Assembly (NCBI GenBank): GCA_023251895.1
Contig: JAHEXX010000004.1
Coordinates: forward strand, 1-42,085
From: a bacterium
Lineage (GTDB): Bacteria > Actinomycetota > UBA4738 > HRBIN12
Direction: 5' to 3'
DNA length: 42,085 nt
The first letter of the stretch is position 1, and each line of letters starts with the position of its first letter. Positions 34,399 through 42,085 of the stretch are shown here, piece by piece. Both the position numbers and the translations under genes were made by a program. A model generated the notes under the pieces. The model was not told the DNA's origin. It ran no database searches and saw only the letters and a list, made by a program, of their open reading frames with translations.

Positions 34399-34881
34399 AT
34401 GGAAGGGTTCACCGCTCATCAAGCATGCAGGTTGACAGGTTGCACGCCGCGTCAGCTTCGGTACTGGGATCAGATCGGGCTGGTGAGGCCCTCGGTCCAG
34501 AGTACCGGGGGGCGGCCCGGGGTCCCGCGCCTGTACTCGTTCCGCGACCTCGTCGCCCTGAAGGTCGTCCGATCCCTATTGGACGGCGGCATGTCGCTCC
34601 AGAAGGTCCGGCGGGCCTGGGGCTACCTGAATAGGCGCGCGGGCCTGGACCGGCAGCTCTCCGAGGTCAAGCTCATCACGGACGGCGTGTCCATCTTCAA
34701 GGTGGCCCGCCGGAACGGGGAGATCCTCGACGCGCTCCGCGAGGGTCAGCTGGCCTTCTTCGTGGCCATAGACGACATCGCCTCCGGCGTCGACGCGGAC
34801 GTCAAGCAGTTCCGGGAGGACCGGGAGCAGTTCATCCGGGCTCTCCGGGAGGCCGCGGCGCACGCGCAGGCCGGGCGGTAG
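34399..34881 (+). CDS. MerR-family transcriptional regulator
   Basis: From ATG 34399 the protein has 160 residues with FTAHQACRLTGCTPRQLRYWDQIGLVRPS, a wing with GRPGVPRLYSFRDLVALKVVRSLLDGGMSLQKVRRAW, and then a region IFKVARRNGEILDALREGQLAFFVAIDDIASGVDADVK that lacks metal-binding cysteines. It is a non-metal MerR of the HTH_17 kind found near actinobacterial division genes. The upstream start at 34234 is not protein-like. The neighbouring 3' gene is convergent after 10 bases. Confidence 0.87.
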   Translation: MEGFTAHQACRLTGCTPRQLRYWDQIGLVRPSVQSTGGRPGVPRLYSFRDLVALKVVRSLLDGGMSLQKVRRAWGYLNRRAGLDRQLSEVKLITDGVSIFKVARRNGEILDALREGQLAFFVAIDDIASGVDADVKQFREDREQFIRALREAAAHAQAGR

Positions 34882-34891
34882 AGCCCGGGCT

Positions 34892-37168
34892 TCAGATCCC
34901 GGGCCGGTAGATCCCCACGATGCGGCGCACGAGCGCGGTGTTCCTCCGCATTTCCCGCATGGCAGTGCGGGCGGCGTACCCGGCGCTCCGCGCGTCCGCC
35001 TCCGAAACTGGGCGCCCGGAGTAAGCGGCTCGATCGACCAGGCCCGACAGGGTTTCCAGGTGGCCGTCGGAGAACGAGACGGCTCCCGCGAGGCGCCGTT
35101 CGTACTCGTCGACCGTCTCGCCTTCGTTCCGGCCCAAGCCGAGGTCGGCGGCCTCACCGGTGAAGACCCGGTAAGTGGCGAGCACCATCTTCGTGGGGTC
35201 TCTCTCCCGTATGAGCCTGGCCAACCGCCAGGCGAATTTGCCCAGCGGGACCAACAAGAGCAGGATCCCGGCCGCCGCGAACAGGACCCGGAAGATAAGG
35301 CTCCAGGGGACTGTGGTCGGTGTGGGGAATAGCTCCGTGCTCGATCGCGGCCCCCCTCGCCGGCCCAGGTGCGCCTGGCCGCGGAAGGATTCAAGGGACG
35401 CGGCATCCTTGCCCGTGCGCTTCGCGGGCTTCGGCTGCTGGGAACAGGCGCCGCCCTCGCAGCGCCCGAGGGGCCCGGCTGGGTTCAGGTACGCCGCCTC
35501 CGCCACGGGGTTCGTGCGCTGAGGAGTGGGCTCGAAGGCGATCCATCCGTAACCGGGGAAGTCCACCTCGACCCACGTGTGCAGGTTCCGGTTCGTGATG
35601 ATGTACGAACCGGGAACCTCGGAGTTCTCGGTTCCGGACGTGTAGCCGACGGCCAGCCGGGCCGGGTAGCCGAGCGTGCGTAGCATCAAAGCCATGGTGG
35701 TCGCGAACTGCTGGCAGAACCCCTTCTTGGCGTCGAGGAACTGCCGCACGGCCCCGATGTCCGCGGGATACTCGACATCCTCGCTGTACGTGAAGCCTCC
35801 CGTGTCCTTCAGCCAGTTCTGGATCCGTAGGATGCGGTCGAAGGCGGGGAGGCTCTCGGGCCCGGCCTTCTTCTCGGCCAGGTCCTTGATCCCTTGCGGG
35901 ATGTCGGCAGGGTAGCTGGTGTACGTGCCGTACCGAGCTGGGGTCGCGAACGAGACGCCACGCAACTGCTCCGCGGTGGGCTCGACCAACAGGGACTTCA
36001 CGGTGTAGGAGTCCCCGGCCGACAGGGGGTCCTCGCTGGCCACGACGCTGGTGTCGGCGTCGTACCGCACGGGCCCTCCCGAGCCCAGGCTGATCTCGAC
36101 CGGCTGATAGGCGGCCGGCAGGGAACGGTTCCCGAAGTTGCGCTGGAGCGTCATGGTCTGCGTGAAGAGCTGGTCCTCCGCGATGGCCGGCGGGCCCACC
36201 CTTGCGGGTGACCCGACAAGCGGGGCGTGTCGCAGCTCGGGGTCGGTGCTGGCCGTCCACCTCACGCCGTCGGAGGTGGTGTCGAGCGCGAACAGCCGGT
36301 AGTAGGAGGGCCTTCGGGGCGTCGCATCCACCCGGAAGTAGACGACCGTCGCGTCCGATCTGAGGCGCGAGGCCAGCGACACGAGCGGGTCGATGTTGGC
36401 GATACTCGTGTCGTGGCCGCCGGAGAAGTTGATCAGCGGTCCCGCGCGGAGACCCGGGAGGATCCCGGGCACGAGCGCGGCGACGGCCATCGCCGCGAGC
36501 GCCACCTTCCTAGCCCCGCGGGTGGACGTCATGGTGGTCCTGCCGGAGGAGCCGGGGACGGGCCAAAGCGGTCCCCACTGCATGATCCGGCGGATGCCGT
36601 CCCCGAACACCACGGCCAGCACCGCCATCAGGAACATGAGCCCGTACCCGAATCGGGGGCCGTCCTGCATGGCCGTGTCGGTGAACCCGACCAGCGCCAC
36701 CGGTGGGAGCACCGCCAGGAGCGGGCTGCCGGCTCTGACCGCCAGGGCGTGGGCCGAGAACATCGCCGCCCACACGGCCGTAACGGCGGCCAGCATCAGC
36801 GGAGCGAGTGGGTCCGCGGGCGCGACCTTGACCCTGGCTTGGTGGCCCACCTTGTCCACGGCCCGCCCGATCGCCACAAGGGTCTCTCGGGTGGGCAGCC
36901 CGAAGAGCGTGGTGTGCGGGAACACGAGCAGCCCGATCGCCACGCTGAGGAGGGCTGCGCTCGCCACCGTCGCCAGCAGCAGGCTCCTTCGCTCGAACGC
37001 CGCCGCCACCAGGATCGAGGCGAACGCCACCGCGATAAGCCGGTACGTGGGCCCGTGGCCCCTGAACACGCGGCCGAAGGCCCAAGCCGTGGCGAACGCC
37101 AGGAGCGCGAGGGCCCCTAGCGCAACGACGCGGTTGCGGCGGGCAACTGGTTCAGGCTGGCGCGCCAT
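34892..37168 (-). CDS. DUF3488/transglutaminase-like membrane protein (TgpA type)
   Basis: The 758-residue protein has six or seven N-terminal helices (first at VVALGALALLAFATAWAFG), a large outer part and a last helix near residue 620 (LIFRVLFAAAGILLLLVPLG) before a DUF4129-like cytosolic tail. The transglutaminase core has the catalytic Cys in GFCQQFATTMALMLRTLGYPARLAVGYTSG, His in NLHTWVEVDFPGYGWIAFEPTP and the following Asp. It is the last gene of a MoxR-DUF58-TgpA operon, and its ATG 37168 overlaps the DUF58 end by 52 bases. Substrate in the cell envelope is unknown. The track starts at 37213; no strong ribosome site separates the two. Confidence 0.88.
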   Translation of the reverse strand: MARQPEPVARRNRVVALGALALLAFATAWAFGRVFRGHGPTYRLIAVAFASILVAAAFERRSLLLATVASAALLSVAIGLLVFPHTTLFGLPTRETLVAIGRAVDKVGHQARVKVAPADPLAPLMLAAVTAVWAAMFSAHALAVRAGSPLLAVLPPVALVGFTDTAMQDGPRFGYGLMFLMAVLAVVFGDGIRRIMQWGPLWPVPGSSGRTTMTSTRGARKVALAAMAVAALVPGILPGLRAGPLINFSGGHDTSIANIDPLVSLASRLRSDATVVYFRVDATPRRPSYYRLFALDTTSDGVRWTASTDPELRHAPLVGSPARVGPPAIAEDQLFTQTMTLQRNFGNRSLPAAYQPVEISLGSGGPVRYDADTSVVASEDPLSAGDSYTVKSLLVEPTAEQLRGVSFATPARYGTYTSYPADIPQGIKDLAEKKAGPESLPAFDRILRIQNWLKDTGGFTYSEDVEYPADIGAVRQFLDAKKGFCQQFATTMALMLRTLGYPARLAVGYTSGTENSEVPGSYIITNRNLHTWVEVDFPGYGWIAFEPTPQRTNPVAEAAYLNPAGPLGRCEGGACSQQPKPAKRTGKDAASLESFRGQAHLGRRGGPRSSTELFPTPTTVPWSLIFRVLFAAAGILLLLVPLGKFAWRLARLIRERDPTKMVLATYRVFTGEAADLGLGRNEGETVDEYERRLAGAVSFSDGHLETLSGLVDRAAYSGRPVSEADARSAGYAARTAMREMRRNTALVRRIVGIYRPGI

Positions 37169-38355
37169 GCGTCTCGCAGACGGTCGGAGGGCCCGATCAC
37201 CAGGACGTCCCACCCGGCCCTGGCCAGGGACAGGCGGGCCACCGAGGCGCGGCCCTCGAGTTGGGCCTGCCGCTCGGGCGGCAGGCTGTTGGGGTCGATG
37301 GGGTACACGAGCACCGCGATCTTCGGGCCGAAGGCGGTTCCGGTGCGGGTCAGGGAGGCAAGCTCGGCTGGCGGGGGAGGACCGCTCACAACGACCAGCA
37401 CCGTGTCGGGAGACGACCGCGACCGAAGGCGCATGAGTGCGGTCGATAGCGATCGCCCAGCGTAGTGGCTGAGCCCAGTGAGCTGGTCCAGGAGGTCCTC
37501 CTCCGTGACGTTCGTCGGTGGGTGCTGCGCGCTGGCGAACTGGAGGGAGAAGCCCACCTCGGACAGGAAGAGGCTAAGCGACGCGGCCGCCGACACGGCC
37601 TTCTCGAAGGCGGGCGTGTGGATCTCTCCCAGGGCCGACTGCCGGTTGTCCAGGAAGATCATGCCGGAGGCTCGACGGGATGATTCGTCCTGGCGGATCA
37701 TCAGCTGTCCGGTGCGGGCCACGCTCCGCCAGTGGATGCGTCGCAGGTCGTCACCCTCCTGGTACTGGCGCATCGTGAAGAACTCCTCCCCCGTGCGGAG
37801 AAGGTGCCGGGCGATGGACAGGCCAGGGCCGGTGCCATGCGCCGACTCCTGTTCGCCGGTCAGTCGCTCCACCTCCGGTCTAACCAGCAGCTGGTCTCGC
37901 TCGTCGAACAACAACCGGAGCTTGGTGAGGGCGAACGGGTCGGACAGGTCGGCCGTCAAAGGCCCGAGGTGATAGGTGCCACGGACGTGGGGTAACAGGG
38001 TGTAAGAGACCCGCTGCTTCCGACGCCCCGGCAAGCCCGCCAGGACCAACCGGGCCGGCCGTCCCAGCGCCGCGGGCAGCCGGTCCTCCAGCAACAGGAA
38101 CGAGGTGGAGGTGGGAGCGTGGTTCTCCATCTCGAGCTCGACGGACACGGGCTGGCCGGGCCTGACCCGGGCGTCGGATAGCCGGCGCGTCATGGTCAGA
38201 TGCTGCCGACCCCATCTGGCGAACACCCCGGCCGCGAAGGGGAGGGCGACCAGGCCCACGGCCACGATGTGCAAGGTCGGCGAGCCGACGAACCTGGCCA
38301 CGAGCCACAGCCCGATCCCAGCCACGAAGACCAGGACGCCGCGGCCCGAGGGCAA
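37117..38355 (-). CDS. DUF58 domain protein
   Basis: The 412 residues start with two helices (VLVFVAGIGLWLVARFVG and IVAVGLVALPFAAGVFA), then a beta-sandwich part (VRPGQPVSVELEMENHAPTSTSFLLLEDRLP) and the DUF58 signature EEFFTMRQYQEGDDLRRIHWRSVARTGQLMIRQ, followed by a vWA-like domain (MIFLDNRQSA). These proteins are partners of MoxR ATPases. The TTG start at 38355 lies four bases after the moxR stop region, and its end overlaps the transglutaminase gene, so the three act as one operon. Confidence 0.9.
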   Translation of the reverse strand: MPSGRGVLVFVAGIGLWLVARFVGSPTLHIVAVGLVALPFAAGVFARWGRQHLTMTRRLSDARVRPGQPVSVELEMENHAPTSTSFLLLEDRLPAALGRPARLVLAGLPGRRKQRVSYTLLPHVRGTYHLGPLTADLSDPFALTKLRLLFDERDQLLVRPEVERLTGEQESAHGTGPGLSIARHLLRTGEEFFTMRQYQEGDDLRRIHWRSVARTGQLMIRQDESSRRASGMIFLDNRQSALGEIHTPAFEKAVSAAASLSLFLSEVGFSLQFASAQHPPTNVTEEDLLDQLTGLSHYAGRSLSTALMRLRSRSSPDTVLVVVSGPPPPAELASLTRTGTAFGPKIAVLVYPIDPNSLPPERQAQLEGRASVARLSLARAGWDVLVIGPSDRLRDAWRASLNQLPAATASLR

Positions 38356-38359
38356 GCTG

Positions 38360-39334
38360 CTACGCCTTTCCGCCCACGGGGACCGGGACCTCGGCCAGGA
38401 GCTCCTGGAGGATCGATCCGACGGAGCGCCCGCTCATCACGGCGTCGGCGGTGATGATCACGCGGTGGGTCAAGACCGGTTCGGTGAGGGACTTCACGTC
38501 GTCGGGGATCACATAGTCGCGCTGCTCGGCGGCGGCCGTGGCCCGCGACGCCCGCAGCAGCATGATGGAAGCCCGAGGGCTGGCCCCCAGGTACACGTCG
38601 GGGTGCTTCCGGGTGGCCTCGACGACGTCAACGATGTACTGCCGGATGGTGGGCGACACATGGACCAGCCGAGCCTGGTGGATCAGCTCGCCGACCCCCG
38701 GCGCGTCGGTCACCGGCTCAAGGTCGTTCAGGGTGGAGGCCACCCCGTGCGTGGCCAGGATCTCGGTCTCGACGTCCTTGGCCGGGTAGCCGATCGCGAT
38801 CCGCATCATGAATCGGTCGAGCTGGGCCTCGGGCAGCGGGTACGTGCCTTCGAGCTCGATGGGGTTCTGCGTGGCGATCACCATGAAAGGCGCCCCCAGA
38901 TGGTAGGTCTCGGCGTCGATCGTGACCTGCCGCTCTTCCATGCACTCCAGGAGGGCGGACTGGGTCTTCGGGCTGGCCCGGTTGATCTCGTCCGCCAGCA
39001 CGATGTTGGCGAAGATCGCCCCGGGCCTGAACTCGAAGTCACCGCGTTCCTGGCTGAACACGTTGACCCCCGTGATGTCGGTGGGCAGCAGGTCCGGGGT
39101 GAACTGGATCCGCCGGAACGAGCAGTCGATGGAACGAGCCAGCGCCTTGGCCAGCATGGTCTTGCCCACTCCCGGCACGTCCTCGATCAGGATGTGGCCC
39201 TCCGCGATCAGGCCCGCGAGCACCAGTCGGACCTCCCGGGACTTGCCCTGGATGACTCGCTCGATGTTCTGCTCGAGGTCTGTGAACCGCGATGCGAATC
39301 GCTGCCAGTCACCGGTTTCCGTGCGTGCTTCCAC
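38360..39334 (-). CDS. MoxR-family AAA+ ATPase
   Basis: The 324-residue chaperone-type ATPase has Walker A in EDVPGVGKTMLAKALARS, Walker B in IVLADEINRASPKTQSALLECMEE, MVIATQNPIELEGTYPLPEAQLDRF (sensor 1 region) and the C-terminal lid ASPRASIMLLRASRA. GTG 39334 is chosen because GGGGAGG ends six bases before it; ATG 39361 is the alternative and adds nine residues. MoxR proteins remodel or load metal into proteins carrying vWA domains, here the DUF58 protein. The track start at 39502 runs into a TM-like remnant and is wrong. Confidence 0.92.
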   Translation of the reverse strand: MEARTETGDWQRFASRFTDLEQNIERVIQGKSREVRLVLAGLIAEGHILIEDVPGVGKTMLAKALARSIDCSFRRIQFTPDLLPTDITGVNVFSQERGDFEFRPGAIFANIVLADEINRASPKTQSALLECMEERQVTIDAETYHLGAPFMVIATQNPIELEGTYPLPEAQLDRFMMRIAIGYPAKDVETEILATHGVASTLNDLEPVTDAPGVGELIHQARLVHVSPTIRQYIVDVVEATRKHPDVYLGASPRASIMLLRASRATAAAEQRDYVIPDDVKSLTEPVLTHRVIITADAVMSGRSVGSILQELLAEVPVPVGGKA

Positions 39335-39519
39335 TCTCACCTCCCCACGCTCATCCCTCATCTTAGGTTCCCGTGACGGATACGGACAGGGGACCCCTCC
39401 GGCTCTACGACGCCCCTCGACCCGGGTCGGTTCCCGAGGCCTCACGCGATGCGGTGCTCCCCAGAAGCCTGGCAGGAAGAGCAGCGCGGCCAAGGCCGCC
39501 ACAGCGAGGGAGAAGGCTG

Positions 39520-39711
39520 CGGCCGATTGCGATGCGCGGCTCCTCGCTCAGGAGCTGCTTCATGGCGGCCCTCGCCTGCGACGAGAGGGCGCGAACGGTT
39601 CCCGGCCTGATGCGCAGGACGCGCCCGGCCCCCTCGGAGGTGTAGCCCTGCAGGTCGGCGAAGACCAGCGCGGCTCGCTAACGGGGGGTCAACTCGGCCC
39701 GGCGACATCCT
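39520..39711 (-). pseudogene. Remnant of an ECF sigma factor region 4 with a nonsense codon
   Basis: The minus strand reads RRAELTPR, a TAG, then RAALVFADLQGYTSEGAGRV and LRIRPGTVRALSSQARAAMKQLL. This is sigma-70 region 4 ('LTPRQRAALVL.DL.GYt..EaG..L.i..GTVra..s.aR..mk'), with the expected CAG (Gln) changed to TAG. No region 2 is found upstream. Confidence 0.65.
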
Positions 39712-39936
39712 CCCGCTCAGGAGGGCGCAATCATTCCACGACGGGAGCGCCGAACGGGGGGAAGGCGGCGGGGCCAAACCCTGGGTGCCATCGGACGCCC
39801 CGCGCGGCCCCTTTTTCGCTACTTCCAGGCGTCCCAGCATGCCTGGGGCACGGACACCCGCCGCCTTGCATACGGATTACACCTCTGGTATTCGGGGGAT
39901 TCAAGCACCCCGCCTCAGTTTCCCAGGCACGCGCCG

Positions 39937-39942
39937 TATACT
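39937..39942 (+). promoter_or_regulatory. -10 element of the HNH gene
   Basis: TATACT lies 16 bases before ATG 39959. No convincing -35 is visible. Confidence 0.45.
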
Positions 39943-39958
39943 CGCAACCGACCCGCCC

Positions 39959-40441
39959 ATGGGAAGAGCGCTCGTCCTCAACGTCTCGGACCAGCCTCTG
40001 GCAGTGGTCACTGCCAGGAGGGCGGTTGTGCTCGTCCTCAAGGACAAGGCCGAGGTCGTCGTCCCAGACCATCAGGTGTTCCGCTCGGAGCGGCTCCGGA
40101 TGGACGCGCCGTCGGTCGTGCGCCTCCGATACTTCGTGAAGGTCCCCTACAAGGCCCACGCCGCGCTGACCCGCCGGGCGGTGTTCGCCAGGGACATGTG
40201 GATCTGCCAGTACTGCGCCGCCCCGGCCGAGAACCTCGACCACGTGGTGCCCCGATCCCGCGGCGGTAGCCACACCTGGGACAACGTCGTCGCCGCATGC
40301 CGTCGCTGCAACTCGCGCAAGGAGAACCGGGAGCCGCACGAGGCCGGCCTCAAGCTCGCGCGGAGGCCCTTCGCGCCGCCGGACGGGTTCCGCCTGTCGC
40401 TCGGGCAACTCGAGCCCGCCTGGGAGCCATTCCTCGCCTGA
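39959..40441 (+). CDS. HNH endonuclease family protein
   Basis: The 160-residue protein has a family N-terminus (VLNVSDQPLAVVTARRAVVLVLKDKAEVV) and an HNH nuclease C-terminus: RRAVFARDMWICQYCAAPAENLDHVVPRSRGGSHTWDNVVAACRRCNSRKENR. The two CxxC pairs hold a structural zinc and the DHVVPRSRGG His is catalytic. Chromosomal copies of this type are common in actinobacteria; the role is unclear (DNA processing or repair). ATG 39959 is the first sensible start; the track's 39785 runs through non-coding sequence. Confidence 0.9.
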   Translation: MGRALVLNVSDQPLAVVTARRAVVLVLKDKAEVVVPDHQVFRSERLRMDAPSVVRLRYFVKVPYKAHAALTRRAVFARDMWICQYCAAPAENLDHVVPRSRGGSHTWDNVVAACRRCNSRKENREPHEAGLKLARRPFAPPDGFRLSLGQLEPAWEPFLA

Positions 40442-40500
40442 TCGGCGGGAACCTACCTTTCCCCGCCTCCAATTCCACGGTTGTTATTCGAGCATGCCTC

Positions 40501-40546
40501 TTGACTGGGTGGAGTGCCAGTGGCATAAACGTGGGGCTTAGTGGAG
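40501..40546 (+). promoter_or_regulatory. mraZ promoter covered by four MraZ-binding repeats
   Basis: TTGACT (40501-40506), 17 bases and CATAAA (40524-40529) form the promoter. Four GTGGNN repeats begin at 40509, 40520, 40531 and 40541 (GTGGAG, GTGGCA, GTGGGG, GTGGAG), on the same face of the helix. These are the known MraZ boxes by which MraZ represses the dcw operon. Confidence 0.85.
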
Positions 40547-40562
40547 GAGAAGGGGAGGACGC

Positions 40563-40997
40563 GTGGCCGGACTGCTCGGCACGCACAGCTATCAGCTCGA
40601 CCCCAAAGGCAGGGTCTCCTTGCCCGCGCGGTTCCGAGAGGCGTTCGCCGACGGCGCCTACCTTACTCTCGGGCAGGACGGGTGCTTGTTCTGCTTCCCC
40701 AGGGCCGAATGGGAGCTGCGCAGTAGTGAGGTCCGCTCCGCCCCTCTCCCCGACAGCGAGGGCCGGGCCTACGCGCGGATGTTCTTCGGGAACGCCGAAG
40801 CCGTCGAGCTCGATGCCCAGGGCCGGCTGGTGGTGCCGCAGCGCCTGCGCGCCCAGGTCGGGCTCGGGAAGGAGGTCGTCGTGGTGGGCGTCGACGACCG
40901 GATGGAGATCTGGGATCGGGAGACCCACGAGCGGTACCTCGAGGCCTTCGGCGGCGCGTACCAGGCGGGAACGCTGTACCCGAGGACGGCGGGATGA
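40563..40997 (+). CDS. mraZ: Transcriptional regulator MraZ
   Basis: The 144-residue protein has two SpoVT/AbrB-like halves, LDPKGRVSLPARFREAF and LDAQGRLVVPQRLRAQVGL, the marks of MraZ. It forms a ring that binds GTGG repeats upstream of its own gene and represses the division and wall operon. GTG 40563 follows GGGGAGGAC; the four boxes are just upstream. Its stop overlaps the next ATG (ATGA). Confidence 0.96.
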   Translation: MAGLLGTHSYQLDPKGRVSLPARFREAFADGAYLTLGQDGCLFCFPRAEWELRSSEVRSAPLPDSEGRAYARMFFGNAEAVELDAQGRLVVPQRLRAQVGLGKEVVVVGVDDRMEIWDRETHERYLEAFGGAYQAGTLYPRTAG

Positions 40998-41110
40998 GGG
41001 GGTCGCTGTCCCGAGAGGTCCGCCAGAGCCTCTCGCTCCTGTTCGGCTCGGCGTTGACCCTCGGGCTGTGGGTGGGGCTCGCGCTCCTGGTCGTGCGGCT
41101 CCTTGGATGA
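40994..41110 (+). CDS. 38-residue single-helix membrane protein between mraZ and rsmH
   Basis: ATG 40994 overlaps the mraZ TGA in ATGA, and the ORF of 38 codons ends at 41110, five bases before the chosen rsmH start. It reads MRGSLSREVRQSLSLLFGSA followed by LTLGLWVGLALLVVRLLG: a basic cytosolic end and one transmembrane helix. It is too short for the ORF track. Coupled spacing on both sides suggests it is translated. I know no named family for it. Confidence 0.6.
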   Translation: MRGSLSREVRQSLSLLFGSALTLGLWVGLALLVVRLLG

Positions 41111-41114
41111 GGTC

Positions 41115-41975
41115 GTGGAGGAAGACGTTGCACATGCGCCGGTCATGGTGGAACAGGTGATCGGGTTCCTGGGGGGCAGGGGAACCGTGATCGACATGAC
41201 CCTCGGGGCCGGCGGCCACGCCGAGGCGATCCTCGAGTCCGGGACGGGACTGGTGCTCGGTGTGGACCGGGATCGGGAGGCGGTCGAGCTGGCCTCGTCG
41301 CGGCTGGCGCGCTTCGGCGCGCGGTTCCGGGCCGTGCGGGCCCGGTTCTCCGATGTCCCTCTGCCCGAGGGCGTCGACGGGATCCTCTACGACCTCGGCG
41401 TCAGCTCGATGCAGCTCGGCCGGGCCGAGCGGGGCTTCGGCTACCGGGTGTCCGGACCGTTGGACATGCGTATGGGGGAGGAGGGGCCGAGCGCTCGGGA
41501 GCTCGTCAACGAAGCTCCCGAGGGTGAGCTCGCCCGCATCATCTCCGAGTACGGACAGGAGCGCCGGGCCAGGCGCGTGGCATCGGCCATCGTGCGGGCG
41601 AGGGCCCGCCGTCCGATCGAGACCACCGACGAGCTGGCCCGCGTGGTCGCGGGCGCCGTGGGCGGGCGGCGGGGAGGCCCCCATCCCGCACGCCGCACGT
41701 TCCAGGCGCTCCGCATCGCGGTCAACCGGGAGCTCGAGGAGCTCGCCGCCTCCCTGCCTCGGGCGGCGGGCGCCCTTGCTCCCGGTGGCCGCGTCGTGGT
41801 CATCGCGTACCACTCGCTGGAGGACCGCATCGTGAAGAGGTTCTTCCTGGGGGAGCCCTCCCTCGCCGTCCTCACCAAGTCGCCGCTGCGGCCCGATGAG
41901 GCGGAGGTTGCGGTCAACCCGCGGGCACGCGCCGCGAAGCTCCGTGCGGCGGAACGAGTCGTGGAAGCCGCGTGA
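41115..41975 (+). CDS. rsmH: 16S rRNA m4C1402 methyltransferase RsmH (MraW)
   Basis: RsmH methylates N4 of C1402 in the 30S decoding centre with SAM. The 286 residues show HAPVMVEQVIGFL, DMTLGAGGHAEAIL (SAM motif I), GVDRD, ILYDLGVSSMQLGRAERGFGY, GPLDMRM, TFQALRIAVNRELEEL and YHSLEDRIVKRFF. GTG 41115 is taken as the start (GAGG just upstream); TTG 41103 in the track would overlap the small ORF by eight bases. Its TGA overlaps the next gene's GTG. Confidence 0.95.
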   Translation: MEEDVAHAPVMVEQVIGFLGGRGTVIDMTLGAGGHAEAILESGTGLVLGVDRDREAVELASSRLARFGARFRAVRARFSDVPLPEGVDGILYDLGVSSMQLGRAERGFGYRVSGPLDMRMGEEGPSARELVNEAPEGELARIISEYGQERRARRVASAIVRARARRPIETTDELARVVAGAVGGRRGGPHPARRTFQALRIAVNRELEELAASLPRAAGALAPGGRVVVIAYHSLEDRIVKRFFLGEPSLAVLTKSPLRPDEAEVAVNPRARAAKLRAAERVVEAA

Positions 41976-42085
41976 GCGCGCCGGCCAGCGCGCTGCCCAA
42001 CCCCGCACCGCAGCCGGTGCCCCGGCGCGCGCCGGCTCCGGACCGCCATCGCCGGCCGCAGCCGGCGCCCCGCGGGCGCGCGGCC
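41972..42085 (+). CDS. N-terminus of the next dcw gene (possibly FtsL-like), cut by window end
   Basis: GTG 41972 overlaps the rsmH TGA (GTGA). The 38 visible codons encode a Pro/Ala/Arg-rich, disordered stretch (MSAPASALPNPAPQPVPRRA). In dcw clusters rsmH is followed by ftsL, and actinobacterial FtsL proteins often have such a basic proline-rich cytosolic end before the helix. No helix is reached before the window ends, so the name is by position only. Confidence 0.5.
   Translation, partial: MSAPASALPNPAPQPVPRRAPAPDRHRRPQPAPRGRAA

Larger units (their letters stand above)
39335..39958. other. Non-coding interval with an ECF sigma remnant
   Basis: The 624 bases between moxR and the HNH gene hold no intact gene. 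The left part of the interval on the minus strand reads as a transmembrane-like peptide (AAAFSLAVAALAALLFLPG) and the middle as a dead sigma-70 region 4. The last 120 bases contain the HNH promoter. Confidence 0.6.

Overview
The window is high-GC DNA from an actinomycetote. The evidence is a dcw-type block (mraZ, a small membrane ORF, rsmH, and the start of a next gene) preceded by a DUF3040 gene and a MerR gene, a PASTA-domain Ser/Thr kinase, an F420-type LLM oxidoreductase, a SigE-type ECF sigma factor, DUF6504, and LexA boxes of the actinobacterial/Gram-positive form TCGAAC-N4-GTTCGA. Several genes have a TANNNT -10 hexamer 6-7 nt before the start codon, which suggests leaderless mRNAs, also common in this phylum. 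I cannot name the class or genus; an uncultured lineage is likely. All family assignments were made by eye from motifs and no database was searched.

Layout. 1-4.9 kb: transposase tail, membrane protein, endonuclease IV overlapping a four-PASTA kinase, a degenerate M50-like membrane protein and a short methyltransferase. 5.1-8.3 kb: a decayed region with a frameshifted lipoprotein gene, two related CpaF/TadA-like N-terminal fragments, a 42-bp direct repeat and a dead dienelactone-hydrolase-like fragment, with an intact SDR gene and a DUF1326 gene in between. 8.3-11.5 kb: a hydrolase-like/adenylate cyclase fusion, then an ECF sigma factor coupled to a membrane-anchored beta-propeller protein. 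11.7-14.6 kb: a TPP riboswitch followed by thiG-thiH-thiS-thiE with overlapping starts. 14.6-16.2 kb: an AbiEi/AbiEii type IV toxin-antitoxin pair with a palindromic operator. 16.2-22.5 kb: a minus-strand run of class V PLP enzyme, GT-C-like membrane protein, UDP-sulfoquinovose synthase (SqdB), DUF2304-GT2 glycosyltransferase and a CDF-like transporter. 22.5-28 kb: LLM oxidoreductase, DUF402, a broken SnoaL-like gene, SOS-boxed DUF6504, acyl-CoA dehydrogenase and a second large membrane protein. 28-33.7 kb: SOS-boxed dnaE2-like polymerase, MFS transporter and dinB. 33.8-39.3 kb: DUF3040, MerR, and the MoxR-DUF58-transglutaminase operon. 39.3-42.1 kb: ECF sigma remnant, HNH endonuclease and the mraZ-rsmH block with MraZ boxes.

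How the genes work together. The thi genes make the thiazole half of thiamine and join it to the pyrimidine under TPP control. DUF6504, DnaE2-like polymerase and perhaps DinB form a dispersed SOS mutagenesis set. The SqdB locus has no visible SqdX, but it carries a GT2 and a GT-C-like protein, so sulfoquinovose may be placed on a surface glycan. The neighbouring class V PLP enzyme has lost the cysteine of cysteine desulfurases and could act as a sulfinate desulfinase supplying sulfite; this is the most interesting hypothesis here. The strongest regulatory observations are the LexA box that contains the dnaE start codon, the AbiE operator over a leaderless promoter, and four MraZ boxes over the mraZ promoter.
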